A stretch of DNA of 64,000 bases from positions 1 through 64,000 of the forward strand of contig JAGBBM010000032.1 of assembly GCA_017938485.1 (NCBI GenBank). Reading direction: 5' to 3'. The notes below the pieces were generated by a model. It was not told where the DNA came from and made no database searches. It worked only from the letters and a program-made list of their open reading frames with translations. Position 1 is the first letter of the stretch, and every line of letters starts with the position of its first letter. Of the stretch, positions 36,570-45,715 are shown in pieces. The stretch is from Lachnospiraceae bacterium (lineage in GTDB: Bacteria; Bacillota; Clostridia; Lachnospirales; Lachnospiraceae). The translations under genes were made by a program, and so were the position numbers.

Positions 36570-39017
36570 ATGAAAAACTTATTTGGACTAGCCTTTAGAT
36601 ATGTAAAACATAATATTCATCGTTCCATAACAACGGCAATAGGTATAATGTTATCTACAGTCATCATCTATCTTATATTTTCCATTGGATATAGTGGATA
36701 TGACTCTATTATGGAACAAAAATATTTGGATTCCATGGGGTGGGATGCAGTTTATATGTGTGATGTTGAAACTGCAGAAGATATACTAACACTTGTCCCA
36801 TATTATGAAAACGAACCTGCAATTGTTGATACAAACATTGATTTATCACATGGATTTTATATATGTATTGACTCTACGTATGCTATGACATATATAAATG
36901 ATTTCGAGGCAATGCCCATAAAATACAAACTTAAATACGGTGATTATCCAAAAGAAAAAGGAGAGCAAATGGTAAGCATATACTATGCCAGAGAAAGAAA
37001 AATTTCTGTAGGCGATGTATATGAATATGTTTTTGCTGATTTTGATTATTTTACAAATCAAAGAGTAGATCATAAAACAGATATTAAAGTTACTGGAATA
37101 CATGAGGAAACATATATAGATAACTTTAGCGAAGGTCCACCATTATATATATGGTCAGGTGGAATATTCAATAAAGTTACTCCCGATATGAAGTCTGATA
37201 TAGAGTATTTACAGTTGTATATTACTTTTTCAAACAAGGAGAATATAGAAAATCAAGCAAACCAATTAGCTCAAACTTTTGGAATAAACGAATATAAGCT
37301 TAATCCTCACGCAATAAATGCATATGTAAATGAAAACAGAGAAAATGCAATAGATTATTTGGGTTTAGAGGCACTTATACTTATACTAGCAACATTAGGT
37401 GCAATATGTGCAATGTTCATTGTTAGAAATGCTTTCAACATATCTGTGCATCAGCGAAATGTGGATTATGGAATTTTACGTTGTATTGGAATGGATAGAA
37501 AACAGATAATTAAAGTTATCTTAATTGAAGCTATGATTATATCAATTCTCGGAATTTCTATTGGAATTATTCTTGGTCACGGTTTATCCGTTGTTGGATT
37601 TGATTTTGTAAGAAGAACTCTTGGATATAAAGCTACTTTTAGAGCGAGATTCTATATAAAAGCATTGGTTTTAACGATAATATACTCCTTGGTAACAACG
37701 TGTTATTCTATGGTTGCTCCTATTGAAAAATTATATAAACAAAATCCAGTTGAAGCATTTAACAGAAAAGGAGAATATAAGAACGAAAAAATCAAGGCAA
37801 AAAAAGGAAAGCTTTTCACAAAGATATTTGGTTTTGAGGTAGGATATGCGTATAAGAGCATAGTTCGACGAAAAGGACGATTCATTATTACAATCACCAC
37901 TTTATTGATTAGTGTATTTTTGTTTATCACACTTTCCACAGCATATTACTCTATGGAGAAATATGTAGAAAAAAACGTTCTTGCAAAAAATGTATATGAC
38001 GGATATTTTGAAGTTGAATGTTATGACGAATCGCAAGAAATAAAAGAAGAACTTATCAAGAGAAATTTAACAAACAAAATATCCATATATCATATTAACG
38101 AAACATCATATATTGATGATTATGGTTTTACGAGTGATGTAACAACATATCTTGGCATAGAACAAGTTGCTTTTGATGAAATTAAATCTAATTCAACTAT
38201 TGCTAAGCCGTCAAAAGAGGATAATGTAATAAATATAATAGTAACCGATGATTTTACAAAATATCAATTGGGAGAATCCTTCGAGTTGCACACAACTACT
38301 TATGTGTATGAAACAGACGAATATGTAGATAATTCTTATACATTTTATATAAGAGGAGTGATTTCAAAATATAAATTCAAAGAGATAATTGGTAACTATG
38401 GTATATATGTGGGAAATGAAGAACAAGATTCACGTGACCCACAACTTATATATGCATTAGGTGGTGATTTTGATGGTGTAGATTTTGGATTTTCGGAAGA
38501 TTTTAATGTCATGAGAAGTGAGTATTATGTGAAAATCGATTTAAAAGACATAATAAACACAGAAGAATTTGATAAATACATCAATGATGTGAATTATATT
38601 TATTATGATGAACATTATGATACAATGCTGATATTCAACACAATAAAATCCTATAGAATTATTGTTACAGCATTCATTGCCCTTGTTTTACTTATGTATT
38701 TGACAAATATAATAAATGTTAACAAGGCTGATATTTTAATCAGAAAAAATGAATTTATGATTTTGCGTCATATTGGTATGAGCAAAAAGCAATTAAATAA
38801 AGTTCTTCTTACAGAAAACCTTATCGGAAGTATAATTGCAGTATTGTTGGGCAGTATACTTGGTACTATCGCAGGTAATTTGTTAATATATACTGTTTTT
38901 TCAATGGAAGATATCAAATATAATATATCTATTGATTTTCTCAGTATAGCAATATGCATTTTTACTATGATTATATTTAGTATATGTTCTACTGTTTTTG
39001 CAAAAAATAAAGATTAA
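36570..39017 (+). CDS. FtsX-like ABC transporter permease, duplicated
   Basis: An 815-residue permease built from two FtsX-type halves. Each half has one helix, a large outer domain of about 220 residues and three more helices: helices near 16-38, 265-290, 315-345, 362-385, then 435-458, 685-710, 745-770 and 785-810. This eight-helix, two-outer-domain plan differs from ten-helix BceB. The ATG at 36570 follows GGAGGTGA; an upstream TTG in the same site is rejected. With the ATPase it forms a mechanotransmitting or exporting complex, probably acting on a peptide or envelope ligand. Substrate unknown. Confidence 0.9.
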   Translation: MKNLFGLAFRYVKHNIHRSITTAIGIMLSTVIIYLIFSIGYSGYDSIMEQKYLDSMGWDAVYMCDVETAEDILTLVPYYENEPAIVDTNIDLSHGFYICIDSTYAMTYINDFEAMPIKYKLKYGDYPKEKGEQMVSIYYARERKISVGDVYEYVFADFDYFTNQRVDHKTDIKVTGIHEETYIDNFSEGPPLYIWSGGIFNKVTPDMKSDIEYLQLYITFSNKENIENQANQLAQTFGINEYKLNPHAINAYVNENRENAIDYLGLEALILILATLGAICAMFIVRNAFNISVHQRNVDYGILRCIGMDRKQIIKVILIEAMIISILGISIGIILGHGLSVVGFDFVRRTLGYKATFRARFYIKALVLTIIYSLVTTCYSMVAPIEKLYKQNPVEAFNRKGEYKNEKIKAKKGKLFTKIFGFEVGYAYKSIVRRKGRFIITITTLLISVFLFITLSTAYYSMEKYVEKNVLAKNVYDGYFEVECYDESQEIKEELIKRNLTNKISIYHINETSYIDDYGFTSDVTTYLGIEQVAFDEIKSNSTIAKPSKEDNVINIIVTDDFTKYQLGESFELHTTTYVYETDEYVDNSYTFYIRGVISKYKFKEIIGNYGIYVGNEEQDSRDPQLIYALGGDFDGVDFGFSEDFNVMRSEYYVKIDLKDIINTEEFDKYINDVNYIYYDEHYDTMLIFNTIKSYRIIVTAFIALVLLMYLTNIINVNKADILIRKNEFMILRHIGMSKKQLNKVLLTENLIGSIIAVLLGSILGTIAGNLLIYTVFSMEDIKYNISIDFLSIAICIFTMIIFSICSTVFAKNKD

Positions 39018-39046
39018 TTTTTTAATATGACTTTCTCTTTTATAGC

Positions 39047-39075
39047 TTGAAACCCGTTTACATATAAGATAAAAT
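39047..39075 (+). promoter_or_regulatory. Promoter of the G1PDH operon
   Basis: TTGAAA and TAAAAT at 17-bp spacing, about 44 nt before the start codon. Confidence 0.6.
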
Positions 39076-39118
39076 ATACTTGTTATGTTTTATGAAAAAT
39101 GGTTATGGGGGTAAACTT

Positions 39119-40177
39119 ATGGGAGAAAGTCATATTTCAATTCCGACAATTCTTAAAATCGGTAGTGGGACACTAGATAATATCGGTTCTTATTTAAAAT
39201 CCAACAATATTGACAATGCAGTAGTATATTTTGGTAATGGCCTTATCGACCTTTTTGGAAGCAAGGTTCTTACATCCTTTGATGATGCAGGAGTTAAGGT
39301 AATGGAGTATTGCGAGCTTGATTCCACCAAGATAGAAGATATTATAGAATTAGCCTTTAACATAGATTCTAAGGTGGAGTCTATTGTGGGCATAGGCGGC
39401 GGAAAGGTAATTGATGTGGCAAAATATGCTGCTTATCTTAGAAAATTACCTTTTATCAGTGTGCCAACATCATCATCTAGCGATGGCTTTTCAAGTGCGT
39501 CAGCTTCATTGATTGTTAATAACAGAAGAACTTCTGTACCTGCTAAACTTGCTTATGGAATTATAGTTGATACAGATGTTTTAAAAAGTGCACCAGACAA
39601 ATTCCTTTATTCAGGTATAGGTGATTTAGTATCAAAAATAACTGCGATATATGACTGGGTCTATGAAGATAAGATGGGCTACACAACAGTAAATGATTTT
39701 GCAATTATGATTGCAAAAAAAGCTGTTAATTCCTTTGTTAGAACTCCTTTTGATGATATACATGATGATTTATTCTTAAGAGAATTGGTTGATTCACTTG
39801 CAATGAGTGGTATCGCCAACGAAATTGCAGGAAGTAGTGCTCCAACAAGCGGAAGTGAACATCTTATATCTCACGCCCTTGATAAATTACTTGAAACACC
39901 CGAATTACACGGTGTACAAGTTGGTATTGCCACATATCTTATGGCATTAGTTCACAATCACAGATATGAGCGAATAAATAAAGTCTTTACGGATACAGGT
40001 TTTTGGGATTATGTATGTACTCTTAACTTAAACAGAGAGGACTATGAACAAGCCATAGATATGGCCCCATCAATCAAACCTCATAGACACGTATATTTAC
40101 ACGAGGAAAAATACAGAGAGCTTGCTAAGAAATACTTAAAAGAGGATCCTATGTTGTGTAAGGTTTTTGATAAATAG
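39119..40177 (+). CDS. sn-glycerol-1-phosphate dehydrogenase-like protein
   Basis: A 352-residue member of the iron-containing alcohol dehydrogenase/dehydroquinate synthase fold, most like glycerol-1-phosphate dehydrogenase (EgsA/AraM). Marks are the NAD loop GIGGGKVIDVAKYAA (about 91-105), PTSSSSDGFSSASASL, and metal ligands expected in GIGDLVSK, SGSEHLISHAL and LHGVQVG. The reaction would reduce dihydroxyacetone phosphate to sn-glycerol-1-phosphate, the archaeal lipid stereoisomer also used in rare bacterial ether lipids or polymers. The ATG at 39119 has GGGGGT 7 nt upstream; upstream starts lack a site. It heads an operon with the HD-GYP and GTPase genes. Glycerol dehydrogenase is a less likely alternative. 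Confidence 0.82.
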   Translation: MGESHISIPTILKIGSGTLDNIGSYLKSNNIDNAVVYFGNGLIDLFGSKVLTSFDDAGVKVMEYCELDSTKIEDIIELAFNIDSKVESIVGIGGGKVIDVAKYAAYLRKLPFISVPTSSSSDGFSSASASLIVNNRRTSVPAKLAYGIIVDTDVLKSAPDKFLYSGIGDLVSKITAIYDWVYEDKMGYTTVNDFAIMIAKKAVNSFVRTPFDDIHDDLFLRELVDSLAMSGIANEIAGSSAPTSGSEHLISHALDKLLETPELHGVQVGIATYLMALVHNHRYERINKVFTDTGFWDYVCTLNLNREDYEQAIDMAPSIKPHRHVYLHEEKYRELAKKYLKEDPMLCKVFDK

Positions 40178-40186
40178 GAGGATTAA

Positions 40187-41233
40187 ATGAGTTTAATTAG
40201 CGTTGAATTACTTAAACCAGGAATGGTATTGGAACAAACTGTTTACACACCTAATTCTAGCAATTGTTTACTCACATCCGGCACAGCACTTAGTATTAGA
40301 AATATTCAAAAGTTAAAAGATTTAGGTTTTACTGAAGTAGAGGTAGCAGACCCATATACATTATTTGTATCGCCAAATGACAATATGGCTCAGTTAGTTG
40401 TTGAAGACTTTATTAGAGTGCTAAGAAATACATCACCTAAGCGTCCTGAAGCAAACAAAAATGACTATATTGTTACTGTGGCAAAGCAACTCGAAACCTT
40501 AATTCACAAATTAGTTGCAAGCGATGAAGTATTATCGTTTTTGGTACAGCTTAGAATTATTAATAAAAGAAAATTATATGACCACAGTATATATACTGCG
40601 GTTTTAAGTGGCTTAGTAGCAGGTTCCATGAAACTAGGACCTGAAAATGTTCTTGGAGCAATTCTTGGAGGATTACTTCACAATATTGGAATATGTGAAA
40701 TGCCTACACTTCTTGATATAGAGGAGTTATCCCCACAGCAGGAAAATCTTTGGAGAGAGCATCCAACCTATGGATATTATTTTGCCTTACAAAATAACAT
40801 TCCCCGTGTTGTTGCTAACGCAATTCTTAGTCATCACGAAAAATGGAATGGTTCAGGATATCCAAAGAGTATATCTGGTGAGGAAATACCAATACTTGCA
40901 CGTATTATAAATGTGTGTTCTCACTATGCAGAATCTATAATTATTGAGGACATGCAACCTTATATGGCAGTGGAAGAGTTATATGGCGCCAGTGGATTTT
41001 ACTATGACCCAAAGGTAGTTGATGCCTTTGTTAATAATATTCCTATATATCCATTAGGTGTTATGGTAAGACTTTCCACTAAAGAAGTTGGTATAGTATC
41101 TAATATCAGAAAAAATAAAGGTCCTAGACCAATTGTAAAGATATACTACAATCGTGTTAATCGTCCAATCAGCGAGGATAAAATAGTTGATTTAGGCGTT
41201 GAAAGAACAATTTTTATTGAGGAAATATTATAA
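40187..41233 (+). CDS. Degenerate HD-GYP domain protein
   Basis: A 348-residue cytoplasmic protein with an N-terminal segment typical of HD-GYP proteins (LKPGMVLEQTVY, 9-20) and an HD-GYP domain (about 125-310). The HxxGYP-type motif is kept (HHEKWNGSGYP, 216-226) as are H133 and H192. The HD dyad itself reads HN (LLHNIGIC, H165-N166), and the usual Lys after DIG is also lost. The missing Asp is a metal ligand, so cyclic di-GMP hydrolysis may be absent or altered; a binding role is possible. It is 9 nt behind the dehydrogenase gene with an AGGAGG site. Confidence 0.85.
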   Translation: MSLISVELLKPGMVLEQTVYTPNSSNCLLTSGTALSIRNIQKLKDLGFTEVEVADPYTLFVSPNDNMAQLVVEDFIRVLRNTSPKRPEANKNDYIVTVAKQLETLIHKLVASDEVLSFLVQLRIINKRKLYDHSIYTAVLSGLVAGSMKLGPENVLGAILGGLLHNIGICEMPTLLDIEELSPQQENLWREHPTYGYYFALQNNIPRVVANAILSHHEKWNGSGYPKSISGEEIPILARIINVCSHYAESIIIEDMQPYMAVEELYGASGFYYDPKVVDAFVNNIPIYPLGVMVRLSTKEVGIVSNIRKNKGPRPIVKIYYNRVNRPISEDKIVDLGVERTIFIEEIL

Positions 41234-41251
41234 TTATTTAGAAGGTAACTC

Positions 41252-43813
41252 ATGAAAAATATTACATTAGGCATAGTAGCCCATGTAGATTCCGGAAAAA
41301 CAACTCTTTCCGAAGCTATACTTTATAAAGTGGGCAGCATAAAAGAATACGGAAGAGTAGATAACAAGGATTCCTTTTTGGATAATAATGAACTCGAACG
41401 ACAAAGAGGCATAACTATCTTCTCCAAACAAGCCAATTTCACAGTTGGTGAGACCTACATATCCCTTATTGATACCCCTGGGCATGTGGATTTTTCTGCT
41501 GAGATGGAAAGAACCTTGCAAGTTCTAGACTATGCCATACTTGTAATTAGCGGTTCCGAAACCATAAAAGGGCATACCCTTACTTTGTGGCGACTTTTAA
41601 AAACTTATAATATACCAACATTTTTTTTTGTAAATAAGATGGATTTATCTTCTCATTCAAAGGAAGATATTTTATCTGATATAAAAAATGAACTTGGAAT
41701 TGGTCCTGTTGATTTTTCCAAACAATTCCTTTCTGAAGAGGAATATGAGGAGATAGCTCTTTTGGCTTCTGAATCCATATTTTCAAATATTTTTGATGAG
41801 TTTTTAGAAACAGGAATTGTTTCAAATGATAGTATCAAAACTTTAATTAAAGAAAGAATTATTTTCCCGGTTTACTTTGGTTCTGCCTTAAGAATTGAAG
41901 GAATAGATAAGCTTCTTGAAGACATAAATACCTATACTCTACAGGAAGATTATTCCGAAGAGCTTGGTGGAATTGTATTTAAGATAACAAAAGACGAAAA
42001 AGGGAATCGTCTTACTCATATAAAGGTTACGGGCGGAAAGCTATCGGTAAAAGAACAGCTCTATGACAAAGAAAAGATTAATCAGCTTCGTATATATTCC
42101 GGTGAAAAATATGAGGTTGTAAGTCAGGTGGAACCAGGAAAAATATGCACAGCCTTGGGTTTATCATCCATAAAAGCAGGTATGGGATTTGGCAAGGAAA
42201 AAGGACATAATATTCCTTTGATTGAACCAATTCTAACCTACACTCTTAGCACTCCGCCAGATATAAATAAAAGACTTATATATCCTAGTATTAAATCAAT
42301 GGAAGAGGAATTCCCTGAACTTTCCGTGGAGTGGAAAGAGGATACAGAAAATATAAATCTTAAACTTATGGGTGAAGTTCAGATAGAAATTTTACAGGAA
42401 ATAATAAAGGAAAGATATAATTTTACTCCTATTTTTGGAACAGGTAGTATTACCTATAAAGAGACAATTGCAACAAAAACTATAGGCGTTGGTCATTTTG
42501 AACCGTTGAGACACTATGCCGAGGTTCACCTGCTTATGGAACCAGGCGAAAGAGGATCTGGCATAACTATTTCATCCTTATGCAGTGAAGATATTTTAAG
42601 CAAGAACTGGCAAAGACTTATACTTACTCATATTAAAGAGAAAAGTCATCTAGGTGTTTTGACTGGTTCGGAACTTACTGATGTTCACATAAGCATACTT
42701 AACGGTCGTGCACATACAAAACACACTGAAGGCGGAGACTTTAGACAAGCTACATATAGAGCCATAAGAAACGGTCTTATGTATGGCGAAAATGTGCTTT
42801 TGGAACCCTATTATGATTTTGAACTTAATATCCCTGCCGATATGGTTGGAAGAGCTATGTTAGACATTGATAATATGAATGGTACTATGAATCCTCCGGA
42901 TATTGTAGAAGATAAGGCCACAATTAAAGGTAAGGCCCCTGTGTCCACCATGAGAAATTATCAAATTAACTTAAATGCATATACTCATGGAAAAGGCAGT
43001 CTTATCTGTACATTTTCCGGCTATGAGGAATGTCATAACCCTGAGGAAGTAATTTCGGCTATGAATTATAACCCAGAAGAAGATTTAGATAATCCATCCT
43101 CATCAGTTTTTTGTTCCCATGGTGCAGGTGTAATTGTTCCATGGTATCAGGTAAAGGATTATATGCATCTTGAAAGCTATCTAGATGAATCTAGCGAAAC
43201 TACATTCATAGCTGATGTGCCTATTCATAGAGAAAAATTTGACTATTCAATTGGTCTTGACGAAATAGATGCCATATTATCAAAAACCTATGAATCAAAT
43301 CAAAGAGTAGGAAAGAGAGAGTTCAAAAAGAAAAAAGCTCCAGATTATGTATATAAAAGCTCTACAAGTAAGATTATTAAACCAAAAGAAAAGCTACTTA
43401 TTGTCGACGGCTACAATGTTATTTTTGCTTGGGATGATTTGAAAGAGCTTGCAAATACCAATATAAATGCCGCAAAGGATAAGCTTGTACAAATTTTATC
43501 AAACTATTCAGCAATAATTGACGAACAAGTTATGCTTGTTTTTGACGGATATAAAGTCAAAGAAAACAAAGGAGAAGAAATTGTTGTTGAAGACGTGTTG
43601 GTAATTCACACAAAAGAAGGTCAAACTGCAGATCATTATATTGAGTCATTTTCTCACCAAAACAAAGAAAAATATCACATAACTGTGGCTACCTCTGACG
43701 GATTAATTCAACAGATAGTTCGTGGTCAGGATGGTTATGTTATGTCATCAAAGGAATTACTTGAACGAATTAACTTTGAAATTGATACACTTAGAGATAA
43801 TTACAATTTATAA
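41252..43813 (+). CDS. TetM-like translational GTPase fused to a YacP/Rae1-like NYN nuclease
   Basis: An 853-residue two-part protein. Residues 1 to about 650 are an EF-G/TetM-like GTPase: G1 AHVDSGKT (10-17), the RGIT switch (52-55), G3 DTPGH (74-78), G4 NKMD (128-131), followed by EF-G-like domains 2-5. After a basic linker (about 685-712) comes a YacP-type NYN domain: D719 in VDGYNVI, D765 in VFDGYK, D794 in GQTADHYIE and D816 in ATSDG, all acidic positions kept. In Bacillus, YacP (Rae1) cuts mRNA in the ribosomal A site. The fusion suggests GTPase-delivered cleavage or rescue at stalled ribosomes. A tetracycline resistance role cannot be assumed. Confidence 0.88.
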   Translation: MKNITLGIVAHVDSGKTTLSEAILYKVGSIKEYGRVDNKDSFLDNNELERQRGITIFSKQANFTVGETYISLIDTPGHVDFSAEMERTLQVLDYAILVISGSETIKGHTLTLWRLLKTYNIPTFFFVNKMDLSSHSKEDILSDIKNELGIGPVDFSKQFLSEEEYEEIALLASESIFSNIFDEFLETGIVSNDSIKTLIKERIIFPVYFGSALRIEGIDKLLEDINTYTLQEDYSEELGGIVFKITKDEKGNRLTHIKVTGGKLSVKEQLYDKEKINQLRIYSGEKYEVVSQVEPGKICTALGLSSIKAGMGFGKEKGHNIPLIEPILTYTLSTPPDINKRLIYPSIKSMEEEFPELSVEWKEDTENINLKLMGEVQIEILQEIIKERYNFTPIFGTGSITYKETIATKTIGVGHFEPLRHYAEVHLLMEPGERGSGITISSLCSEDILSKNWQRLILTHIKEKSHLGVLTGSELTDVHISILNGRAHTKHTEGGDFRQATYRAIRNGLMYGENVLLEPYYDFELNIPADMVGRAMLDIDNMNGTMNPPDIVEDKATIKGKAPVSTMRNYQINLNAYTHGKGSLICTFSGYEECHNPEEVISAMNYNPEEDLDNPSSSVFCSHGAGVIVPWYQVKDYMHLESYLDESSETTFIADVPIHREKFDYSIGLDEIDAILSKTYESNQRVGKREFKKKKAPDYVYKSSTSKIIKPKEKLLIVDGYNVIFAWDDLKELANTNINAAKDKLVQILSNYSAIIDEQVMLVFDGYKVKENKGEEIVVEDVLVIHTKEGQTADHYIESFSHQNKEKYHITVATSDGLIQQIVRGQDGYVMSSKELLERINFEIDTLRDNYNL

Positions 43814-43858
43814 TTTTGAAAATATCTAAAAAAGAGCAACTAAATATAGTTTTACACC

Positions 43859-43887
43859 TTGTTTGAAACTGTTTTTTTTGGTATAAT
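43859..43887 (+). promoter_or_regulatory. Probable promoter of the chemoreceptor gene
   Basis: TATAAT (43882-43887) has TTGTTT 17 bp upstream. A TTGAAA also overlaps but is only 13 bp away. The -35 assignment is uncertain. Confidence 0.45.
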
Positions 43888-43926
43888 ACTTTTTAAATAT
43901 TTGACGTTTAGAAGGGGGTCCCTATT

Positions 43927-45624
43927 ATGACAGACAATTACAATGTACTTTTTTCAATTAAAACTAAGATTATAGCAGCGCTTCTTATAGTTGCACTGGT
44001 AGCAGGTGGAATTATGATTTGGACATATGCTCCTAATGTTGAGGATACAATGACTGCTATAAACTCTCATTACATAGAGGATTTAGCTATATCTTATGGA
44101 ACTACGCTTGATTTACAGATAGAGGTAGATGGTGTAGATGCTGTTTTAGATCCTGGAGTGCTTGAACATGATTTATCAGGTGCCCACTTAGAGGGAATTG
44201 AAAGCAGTTATGCATATGTTGTTTCACCTGATGGAACTATGCTATATCATCCATCACCTGAAAAGATTGGACAACCAGTAGAAAATGAAGCCGTAAAAAA
44301 GACTGTTGCAGCAATTGCCGCAGGTATGGATGTAAAAAATGAAGTCATCGAATACGAATTCAAAGGCGCTATGAAGTATGCCGGCGTATACGTAAATGAT
44401 TCACAGGATTACATTCTTGTTGTAACTGCAGATAAAGATGAGATTTTAGCATCGTTAGATGATATCAAATCAACAGGATATATGGCTCTTATTGCAGTTA
44501 TAGTTGTTGCAATAATCTTTGGTGTTATACTTTCATTACTCATTACTAAACCTATCAATGATATTTCAAAGATTACGCTTAAGCTTGGTCAGATGAATTT
44601 CACAGAAGATGAGCTGCAAGCTAAGATTAATGCCAGAAAAGATGAGACAGGACGTATGGCTCGTTCTTTGGAAGGACTTAGACTTTCACTCATTGACGTT
44701 GTTTCAACAATTAAAGCAAAGAGTGACTTTGTTATGTCTGCATCAGATGCACTTAGCACAGATGCTTCTGAGACAACAACTACTATGGGACAGGTAGAAA
44801 ACGCTGTAAATGATATTGCACAGGGTGCATCATCACAGGCTGAAGATACTCAGAAGGCAACTGAGAATGTTATTATTATGGGCAACATGGTTCAGGAAAC
44901 TCATGAAGAAGTTCAGATACTTCTTGATTATGCTTCTGAGATGAAAGAGTCAACAGATCAGGCACGTAATATTCTTAACGAGCTTAGCAAAGTCAACCAG
45001 AAAGCAGAAGAATACATCGATGTTATTGCTAATCAGACCAACACCACTAACGAGTCAGCTCTTAAGATTAATGAGGCAACCAAACTCATTACATCAATCG
45101 CAGAAGAGACTAACCTTCTTTCTCTTAACGCATCAATTGAAGCGGCTAGAGCAGGAGAACAGGGACGTGGATTTGCCGTTGTTGCTGCTGAGATTCAAAA
45201 ACTTGCTGAACAATCAAATGAATCAGCTAAGCATATTGAAGAGATTATTCAGGAACTTATTATTGATTCAGAAAAAGCTGTTGAAACAATGTATGACGTT
45301 AAGGAAATCATTCGTGCCCAGAGTGAACATGTTGAGCAGACTGACGTTGCATTTAACCAGATTACAGAGGGTGTTAACCAGTCTATAGAAGGAATTAATC
45401 GTATATCAGAAAAGACTAACCAGCTCGATGAAGCAAGAGTTAGTGTTGTAGATGTTGTTCAGAACCTTACAGCTATCGCAGAGGAGAATGCAGCTGGTTC
45501 TCAGGAAACATCAGCATCTGTTACTGAGGTTTCAGCTATTGTTGAAGATATTTCAGACAAGTCAGGCTCCCTCAAGCAGATTGCAACTGATTTAGAGGAA
45601 AGCATGAATATATTTACTATATAA
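43927..45624 (+). CDS. Methyl-accepting chemotaxis protein
   Basis: A 565-residue transmembrane chemoreceptor. Helix 1 (about 11-29), an outer sensor domain (about 38-182) with [22 protein letters not shown] typical of a Cache domain, helix 2 (about 186-207), HAMP (about 208-262), then a long coiled-coil signalling domain whose hairpin tip is [20 protein letters not shown] (near 390) and continues [20 protein letters not shown]. No C-terminal CheR-binding pentapeptide. It implies motility and a chemotaxis pathway elsewhere. It has its own terminator. AGAAGGGGG precedes the ATG. Confidence 0.96.
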   Translation: MTDNYNVLFSIKTKIIAALLIVALVAGGIMIWTYAPNVEDTMTAINSHYIEDLAISYGTTLDLQIEVDGVDAVLDPGVLEHDLSGAHLEGIESSYAYVVSPDGTMLYHPSPEKIGQPVENEAVKKTVAAIAAGMDVKNEVIEYEFKGAMKYAGVYVNDSQDYILVVTADKDEILASLDDIKSTGYMALIAVIVVAIIFGVILSLLITKPINDISKITLKLGQMNFTEDELQAKINARKDETGRMARSLEGLRLSLIDVVSTIKAKSDFVMSASDALSTDASETTTTMGQVENAVNDIAQGASSQAEDTQKATENVIIMGNMVQETHEEVQILLDYASEMKESTDQARNILNELSKVNQKAEEYIDVIANQTNTTNESALKINEATKLITSIAEETNLLSLNASIEAARAGEQGRGFAVVAAEIQKLAEQSNESAKHIEEIIQELIIDSEKAVETMYDVKEIIRAQSEHVEQTDVAFNQITEGVNQSIEGINRISEKTNQLDEARVSVVDVVQNLTAIAEENAAGSQETSASVTEVSAIVEDISDKSGSLKQIATDLEESMNIFTI

Positions 45625-45634
45625 GACAGGCTTA

Positions 45635-45695
45635 TACATAAAGTCGATTATATTTCAACATCTGTTATATAATCGACTTTTATGTGTTTTATTTT
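45635..45695 (+). terminator. Terminator after the chemoreceptor
   Basis: ACATAAAGTCGATTATAT pairs with ATATAATCGACTTTTATGT over about 17 bp, followed by GTTTTATTTT. Confidence 0.85.
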
Positions 45696-45715
45696 AATTA
45701 CAAAGGAGGGTACAC

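Noticed and set aside
41252..43813. Annotation as a tetracycline resistance gene tet(M)/tet(O)
   Set aside because: The G motifs match the ribosomal protection group, but the C-terminal NYN domain, the core-genome context and the absence of transposon genes argue against a mobile resistance determinant.
43814..43926. Cyclic di-GMP riboswitch before the chemoreceptor gene
   Set aside because: The 113-nt gap holds a promoter and a ribosome-binding site but no recognisable GEMM-like conserved core.
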